A DNA stretch of 12,802 nucleotides, taken from assembly GCA_947474445.1 (NCBI GenBank), contig CANJJY010000084.1, positions 1 through 12,802 of the forward strand, in the 5' to 3' direction. The notes below the pieces were generated by a model. It worked only from the letters and a program-made list of their open reading frames with translations. It made no database searches and was not told the origin of the DNA. Below, piece after piece: positions 1 to 6,663 of this stretch. Within the stretch, counting starts at the first letter, position 1. Each line of letters opens with the position of its first letter. Source of the stretch: Oligoflexaceae bacterium. Lineage in GTDB: Bacteria > Bdellovibrionota_B > Oligoflexia > Oligoflexales > Oligoflexaceae. The position numbers and the translations under genes were made by a program.

Positions 1-59
1 CGGTCTTGAGTAGAAGAAATATGCGCCAAGACGCAGGTCCGGCCACGCAGGAGAGAGAT

Positions 60-1136
60 TTGAATTTAGGCAAAGACATACGGCGCATCATCTGGCTGCA
101 GACGGGTTTCCTCGGCGATATCGTCCTGACGACCGCTGCCTTTCGATGGGTTAAAGAAAATTATCCTGACGTTTCTCAGTTTCTCATCACAACCCCTCTG
201 GGGAGCCGTGCATTAGCCGACCATCCTCATTTGGATCGAACATTAGTGTTCGACAAGCGGGGCCGCTCACTGTGGGCAGCGGCGCGCGACCTCCGTCGCG
301 AACTGGGAGCATGCAGCCCCAACGATACGGTTTTGCTCCAGGTTCATCGCAGCGCGCGATCGAGTCTTCTCGCTGGCATGCTTCCCTTCTCGGTGGTGAC
401 CTATGAGGAAACGGTGCTGAGTTCGCTTGCCTGTTGGCGCATCCCGCGCGTGGCCTTGCTCCACGAAACGCAGCGCATTTTGCAGCTACTTGAACCGCTT
501 GGCGTAGCTCGCTGGGACTTTCGCGATGCAGAAGTCTATCTTCCTGCAGCTGAAAGAAATGCCGTGACGCAGCGTTTAAAATCCTGGGCCTTAGGTTCTC
601 CCATCATCGGCATCGCTCCAGGGAGCGTCTGGGCGACGAAGCGCTGGCCTCAAGAGTCTTATCGGCAACTCGCCGAACTCTTGCTTGAGAATTCTAACGC
701 CAAGCTTCTGATTATCGGCAGCAAGGACGAGCGCGAAGCGGCAGAGGCGGTCGCCAGTGTGGGGTTTGATTTTCCTGATCGAGTGCTCAATCTTGCAGGA
801 GAAACCAGTCTCGACGATCTGCGCGGAATTTTTCCCGAGCTCACCCTGCTCGTTTCTAACGATAGTTCTCCTCTCCATTACGCCTCGGCCTTTAAAATTC
901 CCAGTCTGGCTATTTTCGGGGCGACTGTGCCGGCTCTGGGCTTTGGACCGCTTGCGCCGGGAAGTCGTATCGCGGAGCTTGAGTTGAGCTGTCGACCTTG
1001 CAGTGATCACGGGCCTCAGGTGTGCCCACTAGGTCATTTTCGCTGTATGAAGGACCAAAATCCCCTTCAAATCAGCAAAATGGCTCTGGCGATGCTCGCA
1101 GCAGGCGCAAGAGCAGACAATTTAGCAGGGTTATAA
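60..1136 (+). CDS. Glycosyltransferase family 9 (ADP-heptose:LPS heptosyltransferase-like)
   Basis: Probably transfers heptose from ADP-heptose onto the growing LPS core at the cytoplasmic face of the inner membrane. From the TTG at 60 the product is 358 aa, usual for GT9 enzymes. Visible signs are the N-terminal strand and loop LQTGFLGDIVLTT (about residues 13-25), the second-domain motif GIAPGSVWATKRWP, the nucleotide-sugar pocket segment SNDSSPLHYASA, and a Cys-rich C-terminal stretch (CRPC...CPLGHFRC) typical of WaaF-type heptosyltransferase II. The TTG at 60 is chosen because AGGAG at 49-53 lies 6 bases ahead. An in-frame ATG at 21 and a TTG at 6 exist, and the frame is open to the window edge, so the true start may lie further upstream. 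The family is sure; the exact acceptor (heptose I, II or another sugar) is not. Confidence 0.85.
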   Translation: MNLGKDIRRIIWLQTGFLGDIVLTTAAFRWVKENYPDVSQFLITTPLGSRALADHPHLDRTLVFDKRGRSLWAAARDLRRELGACSPNDTVLLQVHRSARSSLLAGMLPFSVVTYEETVLSSLACWRIPRVALLHETQRILQLLEPLGVARWDFRDAEVYLPAAERNAVTQRLKSWALGSPIIGIAPGSVWATKRWPQESYRQLAELLLENSNAKLLIIGSKDEREAAEAVASVGFDFPDRVLNLAGETSLDDLRGIFPELTLLVSNDSSPLHYASAFKIPSLAIFGATVPALGFGPLAPGSRIAELELSCRPCSDHGPQVCPLGHFRCMKDQNPLQISKMALAMLAAGARADNLAGL

Positions 1137-1304
1137 GAGGGATAAAAGTCGCCTGCGTAAAATCCGTCACAAAAGCGCTTTCATGTGGACCTGCCCTGTA
1201 TTAGCTTAGGGGGGCCGCGCAGGGACCTGCCGCATTGGAGGGGCTAAAGCCGTCTCCATTTCGAAAAAAAATTTGTGAGTGAAATAAATAGAAAGGATGT
1301 CTCA
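1137..1304 (+). promoter_or_regulatory. Hairpin-rich gap upstream of grxD
   Basis: This 168-base gap holds no gene. Two compact hairpins are visible: GCAG-GGAC-CTGC at about 1219-1230, and GGGC-TAAA-GCC at about 1241-1251 with outer GGAG and CTCC that can extend the stem. The 9-mer GGACCTGCC occurs twice (1187-1195 and 1223-1231). An A-run and AAAGGA precede the grxD start. I match it to no known riboswitch. It may carry the end of the upstream transcript and the grxD promoter/leader. The regulatory role is inference only. Confidence 0.25.
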
Positions 1305-1631
1305 ATGAGTGAACAAGATGCTCTGGCAACGATCAAAGGCGATATCGAAAACAATCCTGTGTTTCTCTATATGAAGGGTACTCCCGAATCCCCTATGTGC
1401 GGATTCTCGGCGCAAGTCGTTCAAGTTCTCAAAACTTACGGCGTGAAGTATGCATCGCGCAACGTGCTCGAGGATTGGGAAGTTCGCGAAGGCATCAAAA
1501 AATTCGCTAACTGGCCGACCATTCCTCAGCTTTATGTCAAAGGCAAATTTCTCGGCGGCTGCGATATCGTTTCAGAGATGCATCGCAAGGGCGAGCTGAC
1601 TGGCGTTTTGCAGGACTTGCCTAAGAGCTGA
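1305..1631 (+). CDS. grxD: Monothiol glutaredoxin, Grx4/GrxD type
   Basis: A 108-aa cytoplasmic monothiol glutaredoxin. The family binds and transfers [2Fe-2S] clusters with glutathione, often with BolA partners. Seen directly: the CGFS active site at residues 32-35, the glutathione-binding lysine in YMKGTPESP (K24), the TIPQLYVKGKFLGGCDI block with the cis-proline (about 72-88), and full family length. The ATG at 1305 is preferred over a longer in-frame GTG at 1275 because AAAGGA lies about 7 bases upstream and the product then matches the family. A PLP enzyme follows after 23 bases, so the two are probably co-transcribed. Confidence 0.95.
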   Translation: MSEQDALATIKGDIENNPVFLYMKGTPESPMCGFSAQVVQVLKTYGVKYASRNVLEDWEVREGIKKFANWPTIPQLYVKGKFLGGCDIVSEMHRKGELTGVLQDLPKS

Positions 1632-1654
1632 TCATCAAGAGGGGTCGACGCTAA

Positions 1655-2803
1655 ATGAACGTGCGAGCAGCAGATTTTACGAAAGTTGTCCACGCCGGCG
1701 TTGAAGCCGATCCGCGGACCGGGGCCATCATGACCCCCATTTTTCAAACCTCGACTTACGTGCAGTCGGCGCCCAACGAACACAAAGGTTGGGACTACTC
1801 GCGTGCGGGCAATCCCACGCGTGATGCACTTGAAGTGGCCTTTGCAGCTCTGGAAGGAGCTCGTCACGGTCTGGCTTTTTCTTCCGGCCTTGCCGCTGAA
1901 CAGGCGATTATCCAGATCTTGAATCCCGGTGATCATGTTCTCGTCTGCGATGATGTTTACGGGGGCACGGGACGATTGTTCAGGCGCTTGTTCGCCAAGT
2001 ACAATCTCTCCTTCGAGTTTATCGACATGACCGATCTGGTCAAGCTTGAAGCCGCGCTGCGACCGGAAACGAAAATGATTTGGGTTGAAACACCCACGAA
2101 TCCGCTGCTCAAAGTGATCGACATCGAGGCGGTTTCGCGCATCGCGCGTCGCGGTAAAGCCTTGCTGGTCGTCGATAACACCTTTGCCTCGCCGCTGTTT
2201 CAATCCCCCTTTGAATGGGGCGCTGACATCGTCGTCCACAGTACGACCAAATATATCGGTGGCCACTCGGATATCATTGGCGGCGCTGTCATGGTCAACG
2301 ACGATGCGCTTCACGAGCAGATCAAGTTTGTGCAATTTGCAGGCGGTGCGGTTCCTGGTCCCTTCGAGGCTTTCCTGCTGCTTCGCAGCATCAAGACTCT
2401 CGCGGTTCGGATGGAGAAGCACGCGGCCAATGGTATGGAAGTCGCTCATTATTTGAAGACGCATCCGAAGGTGGCTCAGGTCTTCTTTCCAGGTCTGCCT
2501 GAACATCCGCAATACGCAATTGCTAAGCGGCAGATGCGCGGTTTTTCAGGAATGGTGTCTTTTAATCTCAAGGGCAACTACGACGATGTCGTGCGCTTTT
2601 TGCAAAAACTAGAAGTCTTCTCTTTGGCTGAAAGTTTAGGAGGCGTGGAATCGCTGGTCAATCATCCCGAGAAAATGACCCATGCCTCGGTTCCCGAGGA
2701 GATGCGGCGGCATCTCGGGATCGGATCGCAGCTGGTTCGATTGTCTTGCGGAATAGAAAGCGCAGAAGATCTGATCAAAGATCTGAAGCGAGCCCTTGCT
2801 TGA
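1655..2803 (+). CDS. Cystathionine gamma-synthase / gamma-lyase family PLP enzyme
   Basis: A 382-aa fold-type I PLP enzyme of the Cys/Met metabolism family, acting in transsulfuration (cystathionine synthesis or cleavage). Visible motifs: YSRAGNPTRDALE (about 48-60), FSSGLAAEQA, VYGGT with Tyr102 near the cofactor ring, VVDNTFASP with Asp174 contacting the pyridine nitrogen, and the Schiff-base lysine K199 in HSTTKYIGGHSD. The C-terminal block SLGGVESLVNHP and the RLSCGIE segment are family hallmarks. The sequence does not let me separate metB (synthase) from mccB/cth (lyase) or methionine gamma-lyase. It follows grxD by 23 bases and ends before a hairpin terminator, so grxD plus this gene looks like one transcript. 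Confidence 0.9.
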   Translation: MNVRAADFTKVVHAGVEADPRTGAIMTPIFQTSTYVQSAPNEHKGWDYSRAGNPTRDALEVAFAALEGARHGLAFSSGLAAEQAIIQILNPGDHVLVCDDVYGGTGRLFRRLFAKYNLSFEFIDMTDLVKLEAALRPETKMIWVETPTNPLLKVIDIEAVSRIARRGKALLVVDNTFASPLFQSPFEWGADIVVHSTTKYIGGHSDIIGGAVMVNDDALHEQIKFVQFAGGAVPGPFEAFLLLRSIKTLAVRMEKHAANGMEVAHYLKTHPKVAQVFFPGLPEHPQYAIAKRQMRGFSGMVSFNLKGNYDDVVRFLQKLEVFSLAESLGGVESLVNHPEKMTHASVPEEMRRHLGIGSQLVRLSCGIESAEDLIKDLKRALA

Positions 2804-2810
2804 TCTTCCC

Positions 2811-2842
2811 GGACCGCTTCCGGCGGTCCTCCCTTCTTCCCC
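2811..2842 (+). terminator. Hairpin terminator after the PLP enzyme
   Basis: Perfect 7-bp stem GGACCGC (2811-2817) / GCGGTCC (2823-2829) with a 5-base loop, followed by a pyrimidine-rich TCCCTTCTTCCCC tract rather than a pure T run. It sits 8 bases after the stop codon and before the cobalamin riboswitch, where a transcript end is expected. Confidence 0.6.
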
Positions 2843-2884
2843 TGATTCGAATTTGTACTTGCCTTTTTCTCTCTTTCTTCGCAA

Positions 2885-3013
2885 AGTGCCTCCGTGTTCA
2901 AGTCTAGCACTGAGTCGAGTGAAGTACGGTGTAATTCCGTCGCTGTCCCGCAACTGTAAGGCCTTTTTAGGCTAAGCCAGATCCTTACTCTTTGCTCCTA
3001 TTACCCGAGGAGG
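2885..3013 (+). promoter_or_regulatory. Cobalamin (B12) riboswitch
   Basis: The conserved core is readable. A GAGTGAAGTACGGTG segment (about 2916-2931) corresponds to the GGGAA...GGTG element. It is followed by AATTCCGTCGCTGTCCCGC and AACTGTAA (about 2933-2959), then the B12-box-like AAGCCAGATCC (about 2974-2984). GTGC at 2886-2889 can pair with GCAC at 2907-2910 in the 5' part. A 3' hairpin CTCCT (2995-2999) / AGGAG (3008-3012) would hide a Shine-Dalgarno-like GAGGAGG. Alternatively AGGCTAA (2969-2975) can pair with TTAGCCT (3015-3021). Such RNAs usually lower expression of B12 or cobalt uptake genes when cobalamin is plentiful. The downstream receptor and cbtB fit. The 5' boundary is approximate. 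Confidence 0.88.
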
Positions 3014-3021
3014 TTTAGCCT

Positions 3022-3042
3022 ATGTATGTCCAAAGCAGTTAG
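3022..3042 (+). CDS. Possible riboswitch-controlled leader peptide ORF
   Basis: A 6-codon ORF (MYVQSS, stop TAG) begins 8 bases after a strong GAGGAGG (3007-3013) that lies in the riboswitch 3' hairpin. An alternative ATG at 3026 opens a 14-codon ORF (MSKAVSFSLSIFHF) that stops at 3070, in the same frame as the receptor that starts at 3134. The strong SD is too far from the receptor start to serve it, so a short translated leader is possible. This is inference from spacing only. Confidence 0.2.
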   Translation: MYVQSS

Positions 3043-3133
3043 CTTTTCCCTTTCAATTTTTCACTTTTAATTGATGCTGCAGGGCTTCTCATGCCTGAGC
3101 GCACGCGCGTCCTTGCGCGATAAAGGGATCAGC

Positions 3134-5206
3134 ATGTTTTTATTGTCCAGCTATCGTTTTTATTTTCTATTTTCGATTTCAATATTTTCTTTTCTCGTCA
3201 CGCAAGCGCACGCCGAAGAAGCTATGTCCCGCGAAAAAGCCGAATATATGAAAGTGCAGGGACGCCGCTACACGTGGTTTGACACGCCGCAAAGCGCGAG
3301 TGAAGGCCGAGTTGAACAGGAGCAGTTGAAAGAGCGTCCTTTCCTCAGGCCGGGAGAAATCCTCGAGTCAGTGCCCGGCCTCGTGACCACGCAACACAGC
3401 GGCACGGGTAAGGCCAATCAGTATTTTCTGCGGGGCTTCAATCTCGACCACGGGACTGATTTTGCGACTTTTGTCGATGGAATTCCCATCAATATGCCGA
3501 CGCATGGTCATGGCCAAGGCTACAACGATATCAATTTTCTGGTCCCCGAAGCGATCGAATCAGTCACCTACGCGAAGGGACCTTACAGTGCATCCTACGG
3601 AGATTTCAGCAGCGCGGGACATGTGGCGATTGAATCTCCCGATCGTTTCGAGCGAGGAATGGCGAAGCTGACCTGGGGAAGTTTTGGTTATCAAAGGGGT
3701 CTTTTGCTCGATTCCATTGCGCTGGGCGACACCTCTGATTTGAGTTTTGTCGCGGAAGGCACGCGCTATACCGGGCCTTGGACCAACGTTCACGAAGATT
3801 TGGGGAAACAGCTAGGAACGATCAAGTATGTGCATCACTTCGGAGCCGGCACCTTGCGACTGAATCTGATGCACTATCAGGCTTCATGGGATGCGGTGAA
3901 CCAGGTTCCAGCCCGAGCCGTTGATTCCGGAGCCGTAGATAGACGCGGTGCCATCGATCGCTCAGACGGCGGCGATACGCGGCGGCAAAGTCTTGCGGCG
4001 AGCTGGGAAGAGGGCGATGCGCAATCTGATTGGAAGATCCAGGTCTACGGAGTTGATTACGCGCTTCATCTCTGGTCGGACGCCACTTACTTTCTCAACG
4101 ATCCCGTGCATGGCGATCAAATCGAGCAGGTCGATCGAAGGCAAGTGTACGGCGGTCTCCTGCAAGCGCGCGACACTTGGCATCTCGGGGCCATCCCCAT
4201 TAAGGTCAAAGTGGGAATTCAGCAACGTTCCGATCGCATCAAGGAACTGGGGCTTTATGCAACAGAGGAGCGAGCGCGGCGCGCGACCAAAGGTCTCAGT
4301 CAGGCGCACGTCGATAACACAGGTGTCTTTGCTGAACAGGAATGGGCCTGGACACCTCAGCTGAGTTCCACCATCGGCGCTCGTTTTGACACTTTCAAAT
4401 ATGTCGTCGATGATCAATGGGCCGCGGTAGAAGGCAAAAAGCAAGCGTCCATCGCCAGTCCAAAACTAGGTCTGAGCTATCAGCTGGTGCCCCAACTCAG
4501 TCTCTTTGCTAATGCCGGGCAGAGCTTTCACAGCAATGACGCCCGGGGCGTCGTGAACTTTCCGGAGAGTGCCGGCCAAGGTGATCGCGCTCCCGCTCTG
4601 GTCCCATCGCGCGGCTATGAAGTTGGTGTCAATTTTAACCAGGACAATGCGCTGCATCTGTCCTTGGCGCTGTGGCATCTAAAACTCGATTCAGAATTGA
4701 TTTTCGTCGGTGATGAAGGTTCGACGGAACCAAGCCGCGCGAGCGTCCGTCGCGGCGTCGACGCTTTAGTTCAGTACTATCCAAGCGGGCTCGTCCATCT
4801 CGACCTCGAAGCCTCCTGGGCCCATGCTCGCTTTACCAGTGATCCTGAGGGTGAAGGCACCGAAGTTGAAGGGGCCCTGCCTTTTGTTGGTTCGGCTGGA
4901 GTTGGCAGTCAGTTAACCGAAGAATGGTCGATCTCGACGCGACTTCGGCATTTTGGTCGGCGTCCCCTCACAGCCGATGGGACTCACCGATCGCGGGCAA
5001 GCAACGTCGTCAACTTCCATTGTGGCTATGCGCCGCAGCCTTGGGAATTTGGTCTCGATGTACTCAACCTGCTTGATTCTAAGAGCCACGATATCGACTA
5101 CTTCTACGAATCGAAATTGGCTGAGGAAACGGAAGCCGTCGAAGACGTCCACTATCATCCTGTCGAACCAGCGATGGTACGCGGTAGTCTTGCTTACCAC
5201 TTTTAG
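3134..5206 (+). CDS. TonB-dependent outer-membrane receptor, riboswitch-controlled
   Basis: A 690-aa TonB-dependent receptor. The ATG at 3134 is chosen because it follows AAAGGG by 6 bases and directly gives a signal peptide (hydrophobic about 9-22, likely cleavage after AHA at residue 27); the frame is open back to a TTG at 3071. The plug domain (about 65-170) shows EILESVPGLVTTQHSG, NQYFLRGFNLDHGTDFATFVDG, INMPTHGHGQGYND and KGPYSASYGDFSSAG. The rest is a beta-barrel with repeated aromatic/polar alternation, ending in VRGSLAYHF with the terminal Phe used by the Bam machinery. The usual role is energised import of a scarce ligand. The cobalamin riboswitch and downstream cbtB suggest cobalt or a corrinoid. 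It does not look like classical BtuB, and the His-Gly-His cluster near residue 124 could contact metal. Substrate is inference. Confidence 0.88.
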   Translation: MFLLSSYRFYFLFSISIFSFLVTQAHAEEAMSREKAEYMKVQGRRYTWFDTPQSASEGRVEQEQLKERPFLRPGEILESVPGLVTTQHSGTGKANQYFLRGFNLDHGTDFATFVDGIPINMPTHGHGQGYNDINFLVPEAIESVTYAKGPYSASYGDFSSAGHVAIESPDRFERGMAKLTWGSFGYQRGLLLDSIALGDTSDLSFVAEGTRYTGPWTNVHEDLGKQLGTIKYVHHFGAGTLRLNLMHYQASWDAVNQVPARAVDSGAVDRRGAIDRSDGGDTRRQSLAASWEEGDAQSDWKIQVYGVDYALHLWSDATYFLNDPVHGDQIEQVDRRQVYGGLLQARDTWHLGAIPIKVKVGIQQRSDRIKELGLYATEERARRATKGLSQAHVDNTGVFAEQEWAWTPQLSSTIGARFDTFKYVVDDQWAAVEGKKQASIASPKLGLSYQLVPQLSLFANAGQSFHSNDARGVVNFPESAGQGDRAPALVPSRGYEVGVNFNQDNALHLSLALWHLKLDSELIFVGDEGSTEPSRASVRRGVDALVQYYPSGLVHLDLEASWAHARFTSDPEGEGTEVEGALPFVGSAGVGSQLTEEWSISTRLRHFGRRPLTADGTHRSRASNVVNFHCGYAPQPWEFGLDVLNLLDSKSHDIDYFYESKLAEETEAVEDVHYHPVEPAMVRGSLAYHF

Positions 5207-5341
5207 ACAGGGTTTGAGCCGCTGGACTTTAGGATTGACACCCTACCGCCAGAGTGGTTAAACGAGGCGCGCGAAGCCTGCATGGAATAGGCATTGTCAT
5301 GCAAAAAGGGCACCGACTCGGCATGTAGAGGGAGGAACATT
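5207..5341 (+). promoter_or_regulatory. Structured gap between the receptor and cbtB with alternative pairings
   Basis: No gene fits here. CGCC (5247-5250) pairs with GGCG (5266-5269). CATGC (5298-5302) can pair upstream with GCATG (5280-5284), extendable to TGCATG/CATGCA, or downstream with GCATG (5321-5325), which abuts the cbtB Shine-Dalgarno (AGGGAGGA, about 5329-5336). CCCTAC (5241-5246) can also pair with the GTAGAGGG that includes part of that SD. Two mutually exclusive partners next to a ribosome-binding site resemble a switch or attenuator. The GCCAGAGTGGTTAAACGAGGC stretch looks like a class II tRNA D-arm, but no T-arm or acceptor follows. Confidence 0.35.
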
Positions 5342-5539
5342 TTGAATTCTGTTTATACCCAAGCCAAGCGGCATCTTCGCATCACTCGACGACTGCCTCT
5401 CAACTTATTTCATAAAAGCGCGATCGTCGTCGCCATCTTCGGAGTGGTGCTCTACACCATGTTTTTTACGACGACTCCGCTCGTCCACGATTACTTTCAT
5501 GAGCTGCGCCACAGCCTCATGATGATTCCTTGTCATTAA
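5342..5539 (+). CDS. cbtB: CbtB-type cobalt transporter subunit
   Basis: A 65-aa single-TM protein. A basic N-terminus (residues 9-18) precedes one hydrophobic helix (about 24-43), then a C-terminal His-rich tail VHDYFHELRHS...PCH (48-65). The spacing His-x3-His-x3-His...Pro-Cys-His at the very end is the hallmark of CbtB, proposed in the family description to bind cobalt and act with CbtA. The TTG start at 5342 follows GGAGGA by 5 bases; an upstream in-frame TTG at 5294 would add 16 residues without family support. It lies downstream of a B12 riboswitch and a TonB receptor, as expected. Odd: no CbtA gene follows; the next genes encode an unfamiliar membrane protein and a LonB-like ATPase. 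Confidence 0.85.
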   Translation: MNSVYTQAKRHLRITRRLPLNLFHKSAIVVAIFGVVLYTMFFTTTPLVHDYFHELRHSLMMIPCH

Positions 5540-5556
5540 CAATAAGAGGAGGACGC

Positions 5557-6663
5557 GTGCGTCAGTTCATGCAGGTACTCGCTTCTTTGTTGTTCTTCGC
5601 CTCGTCTCTCATGAGTTCGTTTGCCTTCGCGGCTCCGGCTGCACGCGTGAGCTGGGAGCCGGTCACACCGATTGACTCCATTCGTCCTCAGCTCGATCCC
5701 TTGACTCTAGTGATTCGGCTTTCCGACGCGGAAGGTCGCGCTTTGTCGCAAGCCGCCGTTCATGTTCGTCTGGAAGCTCCTCAAACGCAGACTTTAGTCT
5801 CGACAGATTTTCCTGTCGTCGAGGGCAGCGCGTTGTTTGATTCTCGTGTGGTAGTCAAAGACGGACTCTTGCCGATCAAGATCGTGCCGCCTATCCGAGG
5901 AAGCTATCGCTTTGTTGTGGATGTCGATCCTATCGGTCAGGACGCTAGCTTTGCACCGACGCGCAGCGAATGGCAGGCGCAGGTAGGAGAAAACCCCGCA
6001 AAGAAGAAAAATTTGGTCATCTTCATGAGCATTCTGATCGGACTCGCGGCGGGCAGTGGATTGGTGCTCGGCATCACTCGCCCTGCGCGCACGCGCTCTC
6101 GAGGACTCGTCCTCGGTGCGATGCTCGGCACGTTTGCGCTGGGATTGCCGAGCCGCAGTGATGCCCACGGCGATGAAGAGCATGGACCAGGTCAGACCTT
6201 GGAATCGCAGGCCAAGTCCGTGACGACTCCGTCGAGATCCGGTTTGCATCTCGTTCTCGATCTCCCCACGGAGCATCCGCGTGTCGGCAATTTGAGCGCG
6301 CTTCACGTTGCCTTGCTCGATGCTCAAAATCAGTTGGTACCTGCTCGCATCGAACTCAGCTTTACGCAGCTTGAACACGGCATCGAAGTATTCCGCACAG
6401 AGGCTTGGACTCCAAGCGGAACCTTCGATTGGCAGGGACAGTTCTACGATGGTTCAAGCCATCAAATCACGGTGCGAGCATGGCCCGGAGAACAGGCTGA
6501 ATCTCTGACTCTGACGACGACTATTGAAGTGGAAGGCGTCGCCCCTCCACCGCTCGCCGTCGCCAAATCCTTTGGCTCGCTCCTCGCCTTGACGGCGGCG
6601 GCCGTGGCTCTGGGCTGCTGGCTTGGCCTCAGCCTGCGGAATCGCCGCGAGTTGACGGCGTGA
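5557..6663 (+). CDS. Unrecognised membrane protein: two periplasmic domains, three TM helices, HGDEEHG motif
   Basis: A 368-aa protein I do not recognise. Seen: a signal peptide (about 1-26, ending FAFAAPA); a beta-rich, Ig/YtkA-like domain (about 45-130); TM1 (about 153-173); a basic loop RPARTRSRG; TM2 (about 184-201); then AHGDEEHGPG (203-212), a potential metal-binding segment; a second beta-rich domain (about 228-325); TM3 (about 338-360); and a short basic tail. The charge pattern places both domains and the His/Asp/Glu motif in the periplasm. The GTG at 5557 follows GAGGAGGA; an ATG at 5569 is possible. It follows cbtB by 17 bases and overlaps the next gene by 4 (GTGA), implying coupled translation. 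Cobalt or corrinoid handling is inferred from neighbours; the TM2-motif junction resembles an internal signal sequence. Confidence 0.85.
   Translation: MRQFMQVLASLLFFASSLMSSFAFAAPAARVSWEPVTPIDSIRPQLDPLTLVIRLSDAEGRALSQAAVHVRLEAPQTQTLVSTDFPVVEGSALFDSRVVVKDGLLPIKIVPPIRGSYRFVVDVDPIGQDASFAPTRSEWQAQVGENPAKKKNLVIFMSILIGLAAGSGLVLGITRPARTRSRGLVLGAMLGTFALGLPSRSDAHGDEEHGPGQTLESQAKSVTTPSRSGLHLVLDLPTEHPRVGNLSALHVALLDAQNQLVPARIELSFTQLEHGIEVFRTEAWTPSGTFDWQGQFYDGSSHQITVRAWPGEQAESLTLTTTIEVEGVAPPPLAVAKSFGSLLALTAAAVALGCWLGLSLRNRRELTA

Noticed and set aside
1532..2512. Long minus-strand open frame opposite the PLP enzyme
   Set aside because: It lies antisense to a gene with clear catalytic motifs and shows no family features; it is a codon-bias shadow.
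3071..3133. Longer receptor N-terminus from TTG 3071 or ATG 3074
   Set aside because: It would place 20 or more polar residues before the signal peptide, and the ATG at 3134 has its own AAAGGG ribosome-binding site.
5238..5330. Possible class II (Ser/Leu-type) tRNA between the receptor and cbtB
   Set aside because: Only a D-arm-like GCC...GGC segment fits. No TTCGANT T-loop, no matching 7-bp acceptor stem and no plausible 5-bp anticodon stem with a 7-base loop follow.
5207..5341. Second cobalamin riboswitch before cbtB
   Set aside because: The conserved CCCGC-ACTG and GCCAG box elements seen at 2940-2984 are absent here.
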